NCBI GenBank assembly: GCA_964624465.1
Contig: CAZUZD010000020.1
Coordinates: forward strand, 1-38,201
DNA from: CAZUZD01 sp964624465
GTDB lineage: Bacteria; Planctomycetota; Planctomycetia; Isosphaerales; Isosphaeraceae
DNA: 38,201 nt
Direction of reading: 5' to 3'
Position numbers and translations under genes: made by a program. Of the stretch, positions 1 through 7,495 are shown one piece after another. The notes under the pieces were generated by a model. The model had not been told where the DNA came from. It did not search any database and saw nothing but the letters and a program-made list of their open reading frames with translations. Each line of letters begins with the position of its first letter. The first letter of the stretch is position 1.

Positions 1-97
1 GCCTGCATCAAGATCTGTGCCAGTGCTATACTCAATATGTTGTGTTAGGGGCTCTAAGCCCGACGCTGGAGAATGTCCGGTCCCGACCGGAAAACAG

Positions 98-128
98 CGA
101 GGCCCGGGCGACTGGCGCCCGGGCCTCG
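98..128 (-). terminator. Rho-independent terminator of the BON-protein gene
   Basis: A perfect 13-bp inverted repeat (98-110 pairing with 116-128) with a 5-base loop. Read leftward, it is followed within three bases by a run of four T. It begins about 40 bases downstream of the stop codon of the minus-strand gene at 167-916. The window edge to its left (1-97) shows no gene. Confidence 0.75.
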
Positions 129-166
129 TTGGCTTCAATTCTCACCCGATCGCGGGTCGGGCCGGC

Positions 167-916
167 TCAGTAGGCGAACAGGCCGAACGGGTAGGGGGTG
201 AAGAACGGCCGCGTGTAGTGCTTGCGGAAGTCCAGCCACCAGATGCCGTCGTCCCAGCGGAGGGTGACCGCACGCCAGTCGAGCGGGACCTCGGGGTACG
301 GATAGAAGGGGCCGATGTTCGGGAAGGCCTGCCAGGGGTAGGCCGTCGGGTAGCCGACCGCCGAGGCGTTCGGGTACGGGGCGTAGCTGGGCCAGGCGTA
401 GTTCGGCAGGCCGGGCGAGGCCGCCTGCGTGGCGCCCGGGACGGCCGCGCCCTCGGGCAGCGGGCCCGACAGATCGGTCATCTCACCACCGGCGAAGCCA
501 CCGTCGATCGGGGCACCCGCCATGACGCCGCCACCGGCGTGGCCGCCGCCGAAGTGACCACCCATGGCGACCCGCGGGGGCTGGCCGTTGGGGTTGTACT
601 GGGCCGGGGTGACCCGGGGATCACCGACCGCCAGGCGATCGACGACCGAGTTGACGCCGCCGACCGACTGGGCCCGGCGAACCGCCTCGATCTTCAGCTC
701 GGCCGAGGGCACCACGCCGCTGAGGGTGACCGCACCCCCGCGAGCCTCGATGGCGATCTGCGAAGCCGAAAGGCCGGCGTTCTGGCGCAGCACCGTCGCG
801 ATCGTGTCGGCGGTGGCCTGATTCCCCGAGGGGAACTGGGCGCGGGCCGAGGCCGGCACGATGGCAAGCAGGAGCAGGCCCAGGGCCGTCGAAATCCGTT
901 TCTCTGTGACCTTCAT
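167..916 (-). CDS. Secreted BON-domain protein with Gly- and Tyr/Pro-rich C-terminus
   Basis: 249 aa. An N-terminal signal peptide (residues 1-26, cut after A-R-A) is followed by a BON domain at about residues 32-98, including the conserved V-T-L-S-G-V-V strand. BON domains are small modules that bind phospholipid or other surfaces in exported proteins, so an envelope role is likely, but the ligand is unknown. After the BON domain comes a Gly/His-rich linker (about 119-145) and an aromatic, Tyr/Pro-rich tail ending in a compact W/F-rich segment (about 205-249) of a kind I associate with planctomycete secreted proteins. The ATG start has a good AAGGA ribosome site about 9 bases upstream. The gene is monocistronic: a terminator follows and the upstream neighbour has its own terminator. 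The fold call is firm; the function is not known. Confidence 0.85.
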   Translation of the reverse strand: MKVTEKRISTALGLLLLAIVPASARAQFPSGNQATADTIATVLRQNAGLSASQIAIEARGGAVTLSGVVPSAELKIEAVRRAQSVGGVNSVVDRLAVGDPRVTPAQYNPNGQPPRVAMGGHFGGGHAGGGVMAGAPIDGGFAGGEMTDLSGPLPEGAAVPGATQAASPGLPNYAWPSYAPYPNASAVGYPTAYPWQAFPNIGPFYPYPEVPLDWRAVTLRWDDGIWWLDFRKHYTRPFFTPYPFGLFAY

Positions 917-1131
917 GGGCTTCTATCCTTGAATCCCGCGGGTGGCCGACCGAACCTTCCTCGCAGCGAGCGGGACACGCTGCGACGGGTCGGAGTTGAG
1001 GCCCACCGGGTCCGACTGGCCCCCTCGAAAGGGGCGGCTGCTCAACGGGTGCCAATCCCTGGCCAGTAGACCCCGCCGTGGGCCAACGCCGGAAGTGTGG
1101 CGCACGAAAAACAGGGCGTCAAATCGCGGGC

Positions 1132-1160
1132 AAAAAAAAATCGGGGCCAGAGGGCCCCGA
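1132..1160 (-). terminator. Strong rho-independent terminator
   Basis: An 8-bp GC-rich stem (1141-1148 with 1153-1160) and a four-base loop are followed on the minus strand by nine consecutive T (A 1132-1140 on the plus strand). It sits 43 bases after the stop of the small membrane protein gene at 1204-1527. This is the clearest intrinsic terminator in the window. Confidence 0.9.
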
Positions 1161-1203
1161 GATTCGAAGTGCTGAACTGGAATGGCTTTCGGGATCGCGG
1201 ATT

Positions 1204-1527
1204 TCACACCGCCAGCGACGACTCCACCAGCTCGGCGAGGCTGGGTCGATCGATCGCGTGGACCGGGGCGCTTCCGGCGATCATGCCGATCAGGAGGACC
1301 GTCATGGTCCCGCCGGCAAAGAGGCCGAAGTCCGAGTCCTGCGAGCCGCAGATGGCCCCGCCGATGGCCAGTCCGACCATCGAGAGCACGAAGACCAGCC
1401 GGCCACCCCTGGCCAGTCGGGTCCGCGGCATCAGGCGGGAGGTGATCAGGCCCAGTGCACCGGCGAACTGGCAGATCATCACACCGAATTCAATGAGGGC
1501 GGTGACGCGAACGTCGGAGAGGTCCAT
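1204..1527 (-). CDS. Small three-helix membrane protein of unknown function
   Basis: 107 aa. Hydropathy suggests three membrane segments at about residues 10-30, 42-61 and 68-88, separated by short basic or acidic loops. No catalytic motif is visible and I do not recognise a family. The ATG is preceded by a clear AGGAG ribosome site five bases upstream, and the gene is closed by a very strong terminator, so it is probably real and transcribed alone. Codon use (third positions G/C) matches its neighbours. Confidence 0.7.
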   Translation of the reverse strand: MDLSDVRVTALIEFGVMICQFAGALGLITSRLMPRTRLARGGRLVFVLSMVGLAIGGAICGSQDSDFGLFAGGTMTVLLIGMIAGSAPVHAIDRPSLAELVESSLAV

Positions 1528-1700
1528 ACAGGCTCCTTCCTTGGGCGCTGTGGGACGGATTTCAGAGCGTGGGGCGAGCGGCAGGCAGAGGGGGGTGGCT
1601 CATCTTGAGCCGGCCGTCCCGTAATGCAGCTCGCGCGCCAAAGCCCGAAATCGCCCCCAAACACCCCGGGGTGCCGGTCAGGCAAGACGGATCCTTGAGG

Positions 1701-1726
1701 AAAATCCGACCAGACGGCCGGATTTT
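1701..1726 (-). terminator. Possible intrinsic terminator after the lipoprotein gene
   Basis: Arms AAAATCCG (1701-1708) and CGGATTTT (1719-1726) with a 10-base loop. The stem has A/T ends, so it supplies its own short U run in either direction. It lies about 184 bases past the stop of the minus-strand gene ending at 1910. The weak stem lowers confidence. Confidence 0.4.
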
Positions 1727-1827
1727 CGCCCGGACGGTCCGCACCTTTTTACAAAGCTGGGTAAATCCTGCCGGTCCGGGGGAGTGCCAGGGCCCACCTG
1801 GGCCAGTTGGTACGTCTCCCAGAGCGA

Positions 1828-1870
1828 CAGGGGGCCGCGCCGGTCGACGAGCGACGGGCGCGACCCCCTG
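1828..1870. other. Long GC hairpin in the lipoprotein 3' region
   Basis: Fourteen-base arms 1828-1841 and 1857-1870 pair at 13 of 14 positions (one C/A mismatch at 1835/1863), with a 15-base loop. There is no T run on either side, so it is not a standard intrinsic terminator. It starts 40 bases past the stop of the minus-strand gene and could protect the 3' end of its mRNA. Confidence 0.45.
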
Positions 1871-1909
1871 GATTTGAACCCGGCGGGCGGATGGTTCGGG
1901 GCAGGTGGC

Positions 1910-3355
1910 TCAGTTCCGGCCACCCGCGCCGCCGCGGGGCCGGGACTTATCCCGCTTGGGGGCGCCGATGTCCTGCACCTTCCAGCCGTCCTTCTCTCGC
2001 CGCATGTAGACGGTCCGCGTCAGGTAATCCGCACCGTCCATCTTCCCGATGATGATGCCGGTCACGCCGGTGCTCTTCGACTCGTTGACGTTGACGATCG
2101 CCATGCCGTCGAGGTTCCGGATCATCTCATCGAGGTCTTCGGGGGCCACCGACTGCTCCTTGAGGGCCTTGAAGAACTCGCGGCGCCGGGGTTCCGCCTC
2201 GGTCGCGGCCCGCAGGGCCATGGCCTCGGAGATCAGGGCGCCATCCTTCTGCTTGACGGCGTCGAGGAACGACTGGGCGCCCTTCATCGGGTTCGAGTAG
2301 TCCGGCGCGGCCACCGAGCCACCTGCACCGCCGGGCCCGCCGCCCAGGCCCATGGCCCCCGGCCCACCCGCGCCCGCCGGACCTGGGGCTCCGGCACCGG
2401 GGCCACCCGGCCCACCGGCGCCCTGCGGCACGTTCATCCCGGGACGCCCTCCACCCTGCGCGGCATACTGTGAGGCGGCCCCGCCACCCCCGGCGCCCGG
2501 ATAGCCAGCAGGTGCCCCACCTGCCGCGGGGGCCGACATCCCGGGCCGGCCACCACCGCCCTGGGCCGAGTACTGCGCGTTGGCACCCCCACCACCACCC
2601 GCGCCCGGGTAGCCCGGCGGGGGGTTGTTTGACGGCGCGGCGTTGCCCGACTGGACCGGAGGCGTGACGCCCTCGTTCGGATTCATCCCGCCACCGAGCT
2701 TGCCGCCCGCGCCGCCACCGGGACCGGCGGGAGCCGCCATACCAGGTCGGCCGCCGCCACCCTGGGCCGAATACTGGGCATTGGCACCGCCGCCGCCCGC
2801 GCCGGGATAGCCGGGAGGGGGGCTTCCACCGCCAGGGGCCGACATCCCGGCCTGGCCGCCACCGCCACCCTGCGCCGCGTATTGGGCCTGGGCACCACCA
2901 CCGCCACCGCCGGCCCCGGGATAACCGGGAGGCGGGCTGCCGCCGCCGGGGGCGGACATGCCGGGCCGGCCGCCGCCGCCCTGGGCCGCATACTGGGCCT
3001 GGGCACCACCCGGTGCACCCGCAGGTGCGCCACCAGGACCCGCAGGGGCGGCGCCGGTCGCCGGAGCACCGGCCACCGGAGCACTGCCCGAGTCGCTGGC
3101 CATCGCCAGCAGGGCGTCGGTGCCGGAATCGGGCTTCGCGGCGGGAGCGGCCGCCGGAGGGGCGCTCGGCACCGCGGTGATCGGCGCGGCAGCCGGCGGG
3201 GCCTCGACCACGGGTGCGGCCGGAGCATCCGCGGCGACCGACGCGCCCGCGTCGGTGGCCACCGGGGCCTCCTCGCCGCTCCCCCCGCAGCCCGAACTCG
3301 CCAGGCCCAACCCGGCGGCGGTCAGGGCCGACCACCATGCCTTCGATGTGTTCAT
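1910..3355 (-). CDS. Gly/Pro-repeat lipoprotein with a small C-terminal domain
   Basis: 481 aa from the ATG at 3355, which has AGGGGA upstream. The reading frame stays open further upstream, but only this start gives a signal peptide. Residues 1-23 form a lipoprotein signal ending in S-S-G-C, with Cys23 as the lipidated residue. An Ala/Pro-rich spacer follows, then five imperfect copies of a Gly/Pro unit anchored on Q-Y-(A/S)-A-Q-G-G-G and P-P-P-G-Y-P-G-A-G-G-G. The C-terminal ~130 residues are normal globular sequence, with a helical start and a V-Y-M-R-R-E-K-D-G-W-K-V strand reminiscent of NTF2-like/DUF4878-type domains. The layout suggests an envelope-anchored protein on a flexible stalk. 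The gene appears to be transcribed alone. Function unknown. Confidence 0.8.
   Translation of the reverse strand: MNTSKAWWSALTAAGLGLASSGCGGSGEEAPVATDAGASVAADAPAAPVVEAPPAAAPITAVPSAPPAAAPAAKPDSGTDALLAMASDSGSAPVAGAPATGAAPAGPGGAPAGAPGGAQAQYAAQGGGGRPGMSAPGGGSPPPGYPGAGGGGGGAQAQYAAQGGGGGQAGMSAPGGGSPPPGYPGAGGGGANAQYSAQGGGGRPGMAAPAGPGGGAGGKLGGGMNPNEGVTPPVQSGNAAPSNNPPPGYPGAGGGGGANAQYSAQGGGGRPGMSAPAAGGAPAGYPGAGGGGAASQYAAQGGGRPGMNVPQGAGGPGGPGAGAPGPAGAGGPGAMGLGGGPGGAGGSVAAPDYSNPMKGAQSFLDAVKQKDGALISEAMALRAATEAEPRRREFFKALKEQSVAPEDLDEMIRNLDGMAIVNVNESKSTGVTGIIIGKMDGADYLTRTVYMRREKDGWKVQDIGAPKRDKSRPRGGAGGRN
2440..3008 (-). repeat. Five in-frame tandem Gly/Pro repeats inside the lipoprotein gene
   Basis: The conserved Q-Y-A-A-Q anchor recurs near plus-strand positions 2467, 2572, 2773, 2881 and 2992. 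Spacings are 105, 201, 108 and 111 bases, all multiples of three. The 201-base unit carries an inserted ~30-residue spacer with a P-N-E-G-V-T motif. The repeats are protein-coding and divergent at the DNA level. They are a likely site of copy-number change. Confidence 0.8.
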
Positions 3356-3738
3356 CGCGTTTCCCCTGGAGTGGCCTTGCGTGCGGGACTCGTCCCGGCC
3401 TGCGGCCGGGCGGCTTGTGGCGACGTGTTGGATCGGGATCGGAACCACCGGATGGGTCGAGGCCGGACAGGAACCGAGAGGGCCGTCGCAGGCGACGGCT
3501 CCTCGGCCCGGCGGAGACCGAGACAGGCCGGGTATCAATCCAAATTATGACGCAAGTCGTGGGCCCGAGAAAGGGGCGAACGCCCGATGGTCCTGCGGTT
3601 CCGATTGCAACGGCCCCACCAGCCGGAGGCCCACCCGCCCCGGTCGTCCGCCGGCCGCCGGCTTGTTCCGGCCGGCCCCCCCCTCTATAGTGGCGGTCGT
3701 CTCCCCGATCCCGGACCTCCCCCTGGAGTCGTGTGCCG
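3356..3738. other. 383-bp divergent intergenic region
   Basis: It separates the leftward lipoprotein gene from the rightward receiver gene. No real gene is visible. It contains a plausible rightward promoter (3663-3691). A leftward -10-like CATAAT on the minus strand (3544-3549) has no good -35 partner. Confidence 0.5.
3663..3691 (+). promoter_or_regulatory. Candidate sigma-70-type promoter for the receiver gene
   Basis: TTGTTC (3663-3668), a 17-base spacer and TATAGT (3686-3691). The -10 matches consensus at five of six positions; the -35 matches only the TTG. The implied leader before the ATG at 3739 is about 40 bases. Confidence 0.45.
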
Positions 3739-4137
3739 ATGCCCGCCTCGAAGACCATCCTGCTGGTCGATGACGACACCGAGATCATCGAGTCGATGCG
3801 AGCGGTGCTCGAGGGCAAGGGCTACCGGATCCTGGTGGCCCGCGACGGCAACGCCGGCCTGGCGGTCGCCGAGCGCGAGAACCCGGACCTGATCGTGCTC
3901 GACATGATGATGCCCAAGAAGAGCGGCTTCCTCGTGCTCGAAAAGCTCAAGAGCCGCCCTGGCGGCCTGATCCCCACGATCATGATCACTGCCAACGAGG
4001 GCAGCCGGCACCGCGCCTACGCCGAGTTCCTCGGCGTTCGCGATTACATCCGCAAGCCCTTCGCCCTCGAGAAGCTCGTCCGCTCCGTCGCCAAGATCCT
4101 CGGCGACGACGCGGTTGCCGCCGATCTCGACCGCTGA
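3739..4137 (+). CDS. Single-domain response regulator (CheY-like receiver)
   Basis: 132 aa, a receiver domain with no output domain. All key residues are present: acidic pocket Asp11-Asp12(-Asp13), phospho-acceptor Asp55 in V-L-D-M-M-M-P, switch Thr84 and Lys106 in R-K-P-F. It should take a phosphoryl group from a histidine kinase and act through protein contacts rather than DNA binding. I place the start at ATG 3739 because GGAG (3725-3728) is ten bases upstream; an in-frame GTG at 3733 would be only four bases from it. No kinase gene is adjacent: the nearest one in the window lies at 36974, about 33 kb away, so the partner is unknown. The next gene is on the same strand but 177 bases downstream and functionally unrelated. 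Confidence 0.92.
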   Translation: MPASKTILLVDDDTEIIESMRAVLEGKGYRILVARDGNAGLAVAERENPDLIVLDMMMPKKSGFLVLEKLKSRPGGLIPTIMITANEGSRHRAYAEFLGVRDYIRKPFALEKLVRSVAKILGDDAVAADLDR

Positions 4138-4206
4138 GCCGCCCGCGCCAGATTCACGGCTGACCCCGGTCGGCACTCTCCCGCCACGGTGCTCCCACGC
4201 GCCGCG

Positions 4207-4236
4207 TTGACCGGCCCGACTGGACTGGCGTACCCT
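4207..4236 (+). promoter_or_regulatory. Weak promoter candidate before the PVC-type haem protein gene
   Basis: TTGACC (4207-4212, five of six to consensus), an 18-base spacer and TACCCT (4231-4236, three of six). The position, about 80 bases before the ATG at 4315, is reasonable, but the -10 is poor. Confidence 0.25.
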
Positions 4237-4314
4237 CGACAGGCCGTCCGACACTCCCGCCCCCACGGGCCTCCGCGGCCCGCTGCGCCCTCGAATCGCA
4301 AACCCGGAGGACTC

Positions 4315-7300
4315 ATGCGTCCCGGACACTCCCCCCGCGCCCCGAGGGGCGTCGGCTGGCTGGCGGCGCTGGCGCTGATCGGCCCAGGCGCTCTGGCCCG
4401 GGCCCAGGACCTGCCGCCCGAACTGGTCGCCCGCACCGAGGCCCGCACGCCGGAAGCGGAACGGGCGGCCTTCCGGCTGCCGCCGGGCTTCGAGGCCCAG
4501 CTCATCGTGGCCGAGCCGGACATCGCCAAGCCGATGAACCTGGCCTTCGACGATCGCGGCCGCCTCTGGGTCACCGTCTCCCGGGAGTACCCCTATCCGG
4601 CCGAGGAGGGGGCACCCCGACGCGATCGCGTCGTGATCCTGGACGACTTCGGCCCCAACGGCCGCGCCCGCAAGATCACCACCTTCGCCGATGACCTGAA
4701 CATCCCCATCGGCGTCCTGCCGCTGGGCGATGGCCGTCGCGCCCTGGTGCACAGCATCCCGAACGTCTACCTGATGACCGACGATGACGGCGACGGCAAG
4801 GCCGACCGCCGCGAGATCGCCTACAGCACCTTCGGCTTCCGCGACACCCACGGCATGGCCAGCGCCTTCACGATGGGCTTCGACGGCTGGGTCTACGCCT
4901 GCCATGGGTTCGCCAACTCCTCCGAGGTGAAGGGCTCCGACGACCAGACGGTGACCATGAACTCGGGCAACACGTACCGCCTCCGGCCCGATGGCTCGCA
5001 CATCGAGCAACTCACCTGGGGCCAGGTGAACCCCTTCGGCCTGGCCTTCGATCCGCTCGGCAACCTGTACTCGTGCGACTGCCACAGCCGGCCGATCTAC
5101 CAGCTCCTGCGGGGGGCGTACTACCCGAGCTTCGGCAAGCCGGACGACGGTCTCGGCTACGGGCCCGAGATGATGCAGCACGATCATGGCTCGACCGGGA
5201 TCGCCGGCATCACGGTCTACGAGGCCGACGCCTGGCCGGAGTCGTACCGCGGTCAGGTCTTCATCGGCAACGTCGTCACGGCCCGGATCAACCGTGACCG
5301 GATCGAGCGCACCGGCACGAGCCCGAAGGCGGTCCCGCTCGACGACTTCCTCGCCAGCGACGACCCGTGGTTCCGCCCGGTCGACATCGAGCTGGGCCCC
5401 GACGGCAACCTGTACGTGGCCGACTTCTACAACCGGATCATCGGCCACTACGAGGTCCCCCTGACGCACCCCGGCCGCGACCGGGACCGCGGTCGCATCT
5501 GGCGGATCGTCTACAAGGGCACCGACGCTCGACCCACCCCGGCGCCGCACGGGGGCGACTTCACCCGGGCGACCGACGCCGAGCTGATCGACGCCCTCGG
5601 CCATCCGAACCTGGCCGTCCGGCTGCGGGCCACCCACATGCTGGCCGAGCGTCCGGACGCCCTCGAGGCCGTGCGGCGCGCCGTCGCCCAGCCGGCCAAT
5701 CCGGCCACGTGGGTGCATGGCCTGTGGGTGCTCTACCGGCGCGGGGCCGCCGACCCGGCCACCTGCTCGGCCGCGGCCGGGGCCGCCGATGCCATCGTGC
5801 GTACGCACGCTCAGAAGGTGCTCGGCGAGCTGGAAGGCTGGAACGGGGCCCTCCGCGATCTGGCCCTCCAGGGACTCCAGGACGCCGAGCCCACCGTGCG
5901 ACGGGCGGCCGCCGAGGCGATCGGCGGACATCCCTCGGTTGAGAACCTTCGCCCGCTGCTCGACGCCCGCCACGCCGCCGACCCCCGGGACACCCACCTC
6001 GTCCATGTCGTCCGCATGGCGCTGCGGAACCAGCTCAGTGACCCGGCGGCCTTCCCCAAGGTGACCGCGGACGACCACCTCGACGCCCGCGACCTGGCCA
6101 CCCTGGCCGATGTGGCCAACGGGGTGACCGGGGTCAGCTCGGCCCAGTTCCTGCTCGGTTATCTGACGCGTTTCAAACCCACGGGTGTCGAGTTCGTCCG
6201 GCAGGTGGAGCATGTCGCCCGCCAGGGGAACGCGGAGACCGACCAGGCGCTCGTGACCCTGGCCCGCTCGCAGACCGAGTCCGATCGCGGGCGTGCCTTC
6301 GCCGCGATCAACGCGATCCACCGCGGCTGGCAAGGACGGGGCGCCGCCATGCCGGCCGAGGCGACGGCCTGGGCGATTACCCTGGCCACGACCTTGCTCG
6401 ATTCGGGTGACCCCGGTCTCTGCGAAGCGGGCGTCGAGCTTGCCGGCAGCTTCCGGCTGGGCACGCTGCGGGACCGGCTGGCCGATCTGGCCCGCGCGGT
6501 CGACGCGCCGGAGCCGCGCCGGCTGAAGGCGATCCAGGCTCTGAACTCCATCGATCCGGCGATCGCCGTCGGCGTCCTCGGCACGTTGATGGCCGATGCG
6601 GCCCAGCCGATGACCCTCCGCGAGCAGGCCGCGACCCTGCTCGGCCAGAGCGGACGTCCGGACGCCCGTGATGCGCTGCGGCTGGCGCTGCCGTCGGCAC
6701 CCGCGCGGCTTCAGGGCCCGATCGCGGTGAGCCTGGCGGCCGACCAGCCGGGTGCGCTCACGCTGCTCGACCTGATCGCGAAGGGGACCGCGTCGCCCCG
6801 GTTGCTCCAGCAGAAGCCCGTCGAGCTGCGCCTGCGGCAGGCGAACGTGCCCGACCTGGAGGCGCGACTGAGCACGCTGCTGGCCGGCATCCCCGCCGCC
6901 GATGCGGCCATGCAGGAGTTGATCGGCAAGCGGCAGTCGGCGTTCGCCCGATCCCGGGGTGAGGCCAGCGCCGAGCGCGGGGCGGCCGTGTACGCGAAGA
7001 ACTGCGGGGCCTGCCACCAGCTGGGCGGGCAGGGCGGGCGCGTCGGACCGCAGCTCGACGGGATCGGGGCCCGCGGCCCGGACCGCCTCATGGAGGACAT
7101 CCTGGATCCGAACCGTAACGTCGACCAGGCCTTCCGTGCCACCTCCCTGGCCCTCCGCGATGGCCGGCTGCTCAGCGGCCTGGTCCTGAGCGACGAGGGC
7201 GAGGTCGTCATCCTCGCCGACGCCAAGGGGCAGGAGGTCCGGGTCCCCAAGGAGAGCATCGAGGAGCGGCAGGTCGCGCCCCTCTCCCCGATGCCGGCGA

Positions 7301-7386
7301 ACTTCTCCGAGCAGATCACCGAGGCCGAGTTCCGCGACCTGATCGCCTACCTTCTCGACCGCCGCGAGGCCCCGGCCCCGCGCTGA
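4315..7386 (+). CDS. PVC-type propeller/HEAT/cytochrome c protein (CxxCH)
   Basis: 1023 aa, exported by a signal peptide (residues 1-30, cut after A-R-A). Residues ~45-400 form a glucose/sorbosone-dehydrogenase-like beta propeller of the planctomycete membrane-bound dehydrogenase type, with a calcium-like D-D-D-G-D-G-K loop. Residues ~420-850 are HEAT-type helical repeats. Residues ~875-1015 form a class I cytochrome c domain with C-G-A-C-H at 897-901 and a likely distal Met in S-P-M-P-A-N-F. This three-part architecture is a hallmark of Planctomycetes and Verrucomicrobia. By family it should act in the periplasm as a haem-linked dehydrogenase or carbohydrate-binding redox protein, but its substrate is unknown. 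The start at 4315 is chosen for its GGAGG site four bases upstream and for the signal peptide; an upstream extension would have neither. Confidence 0.92.
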   Translation: MRPGHSPRAPRGVGWLAALALIGPGALARAQDLPPELVARTEARTPEAERAAFRLPPGFEAQLIVAEPDIAKPMNLAFDDRGRLWVTVSREYPYPAEEGAPRRDRVVILDDFGPNGRARKITTFADDLNIPIGVLPLGDGRRALVHSIPNVYLMTDDDGDGKADRREIAYSTFGFRDTHGMASAFTMGFDGWVYACHGFANSSEVKGSDDQTVTMNSGNTYRLRPDGSHIEQLTWGQVNPFGLAFDPLGNLYSCDCHSRPIYQLLRGAYYPSFGKPDDGLGYGPEMMQHDHGSTGIAGITVYEADAWPESYRGQVFIGNVVTARINRDRIERTGTSPKAVPLDDFLASDDPWFRPVDIELGPDGNLYVADFYNRIIGHYEVPLTHPGRDRDRGRIWRIVYKGTDARPTPAPHGGDFTRATDAELIDALGHPNLAVRLRATHMLAERPDALEAVRRAVAQPANPATWVHGLWVLYRRGAADPATCSAAAGAADAIVRTHAQKVLGELEGWNGALRDLALQGLQDAEPTVRRAAAEAIGGHPSVENLRPLLDARHAADPRDTHLVHVVRMALRNQLSDPAAFPKVTADDHLDARDLATLADVANGVTGVSSAQFLLGYLTRFKPTGVEFVRQVEHVARQGNAETDQALVTLARSQTESDRGRAFAAINAIHRGWQGRGAAMPAEATAWAITLATTLLDSGDPGLCEAGVELAGSFRLGTLRDRLADLARAVDAPEPRRLKAIQALNSIDPAIAVGVLGTLMADAAQPMTLREQAATLLGQSGRPDARDALRLALPSAPARLQGPIAVSLAADQPGALTLLDLIAKGTASPRLLQQKPVELRLRQANVPDLEARLSTLLAGIPAADAAMQELIGKRQSAFARSRGEASAERGAAVYAKNCGACHQLGGQGGRVGPQLDGIGARGPDRLMEDILDPNRNVDQAFRATSLALRDGRLLSGLVLSDEGEVVILADAKGQEVRVPKESIEERQVAPLSPMPANFSEQITEAEFRDLIAYLLDRREAPAPR

Positions 7387-7412
7387 TTCTTGGAGACCGG
7401 CCGATTCACTCG

Positions 7413-7449
7413 AACGGCCGCCGGTGCCCCAGGGGCGCCGGCGGCCGTT
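7413..7449. terminator. Bidirectional terminator between convergent genes
   Basis: Arms 7413-7430 and 7432-7449 pair along essentially their full 18 bases (one T-G wobble), closing on a tiny loop around A7431. It lies between the stop of the haem protein gene (7386) and the stop of the minus-strand vWA gene (7496). It has A/T closing pairs but no long T run. Confidence 0.7.
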
Positions 7450-7495
7450 GGCGTTTGCGGTCTGCTCATCCCCGGCCAGGGCGGCTCGGAGTGGC

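Larger units (their letters stand above)
1528..1909. other. 382-bp gene-free stretch
   Basis: No credible reading frame. It contains the A/T-flanked hairpin at 1701-1726 and the long GC hairpin at 1828-1870, both downstream of the lipoprotein gene. I could not find a convincing promoter for the small membrane protein gene that starts at 1527. Confidence 0.5.

Noticed and set aside
24..32. An extended -10-like TGCTATACT at the left edge
   Set aside because: No rightward gene follows within 3.7 kb and no -35 is visible. It may belong to something outside the window.
923..1207. A 94-codon minus-strand open frame between the first two genes
   Set aside because: It runs through a strong intrinsic terminator and has no coherent protein composition.
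1797..1885. tRNA-like pieces: a D-loop-like AGTTGGTAC near 1806 and a T-loop-like GGTTCAAATCC near 1880
   Set aside because: The two pieces are on opposite strands and the T-stem has a mismatch. No acceptor stem or anticodon arm can be formed.
2440..3008. Regular repeats that might suggest a CRISPR array
   Set aside because: Spacings are multiples of three, the repeats are imperfect and there are no unique spacers of constant size. They encode an in-frame protein repeat.
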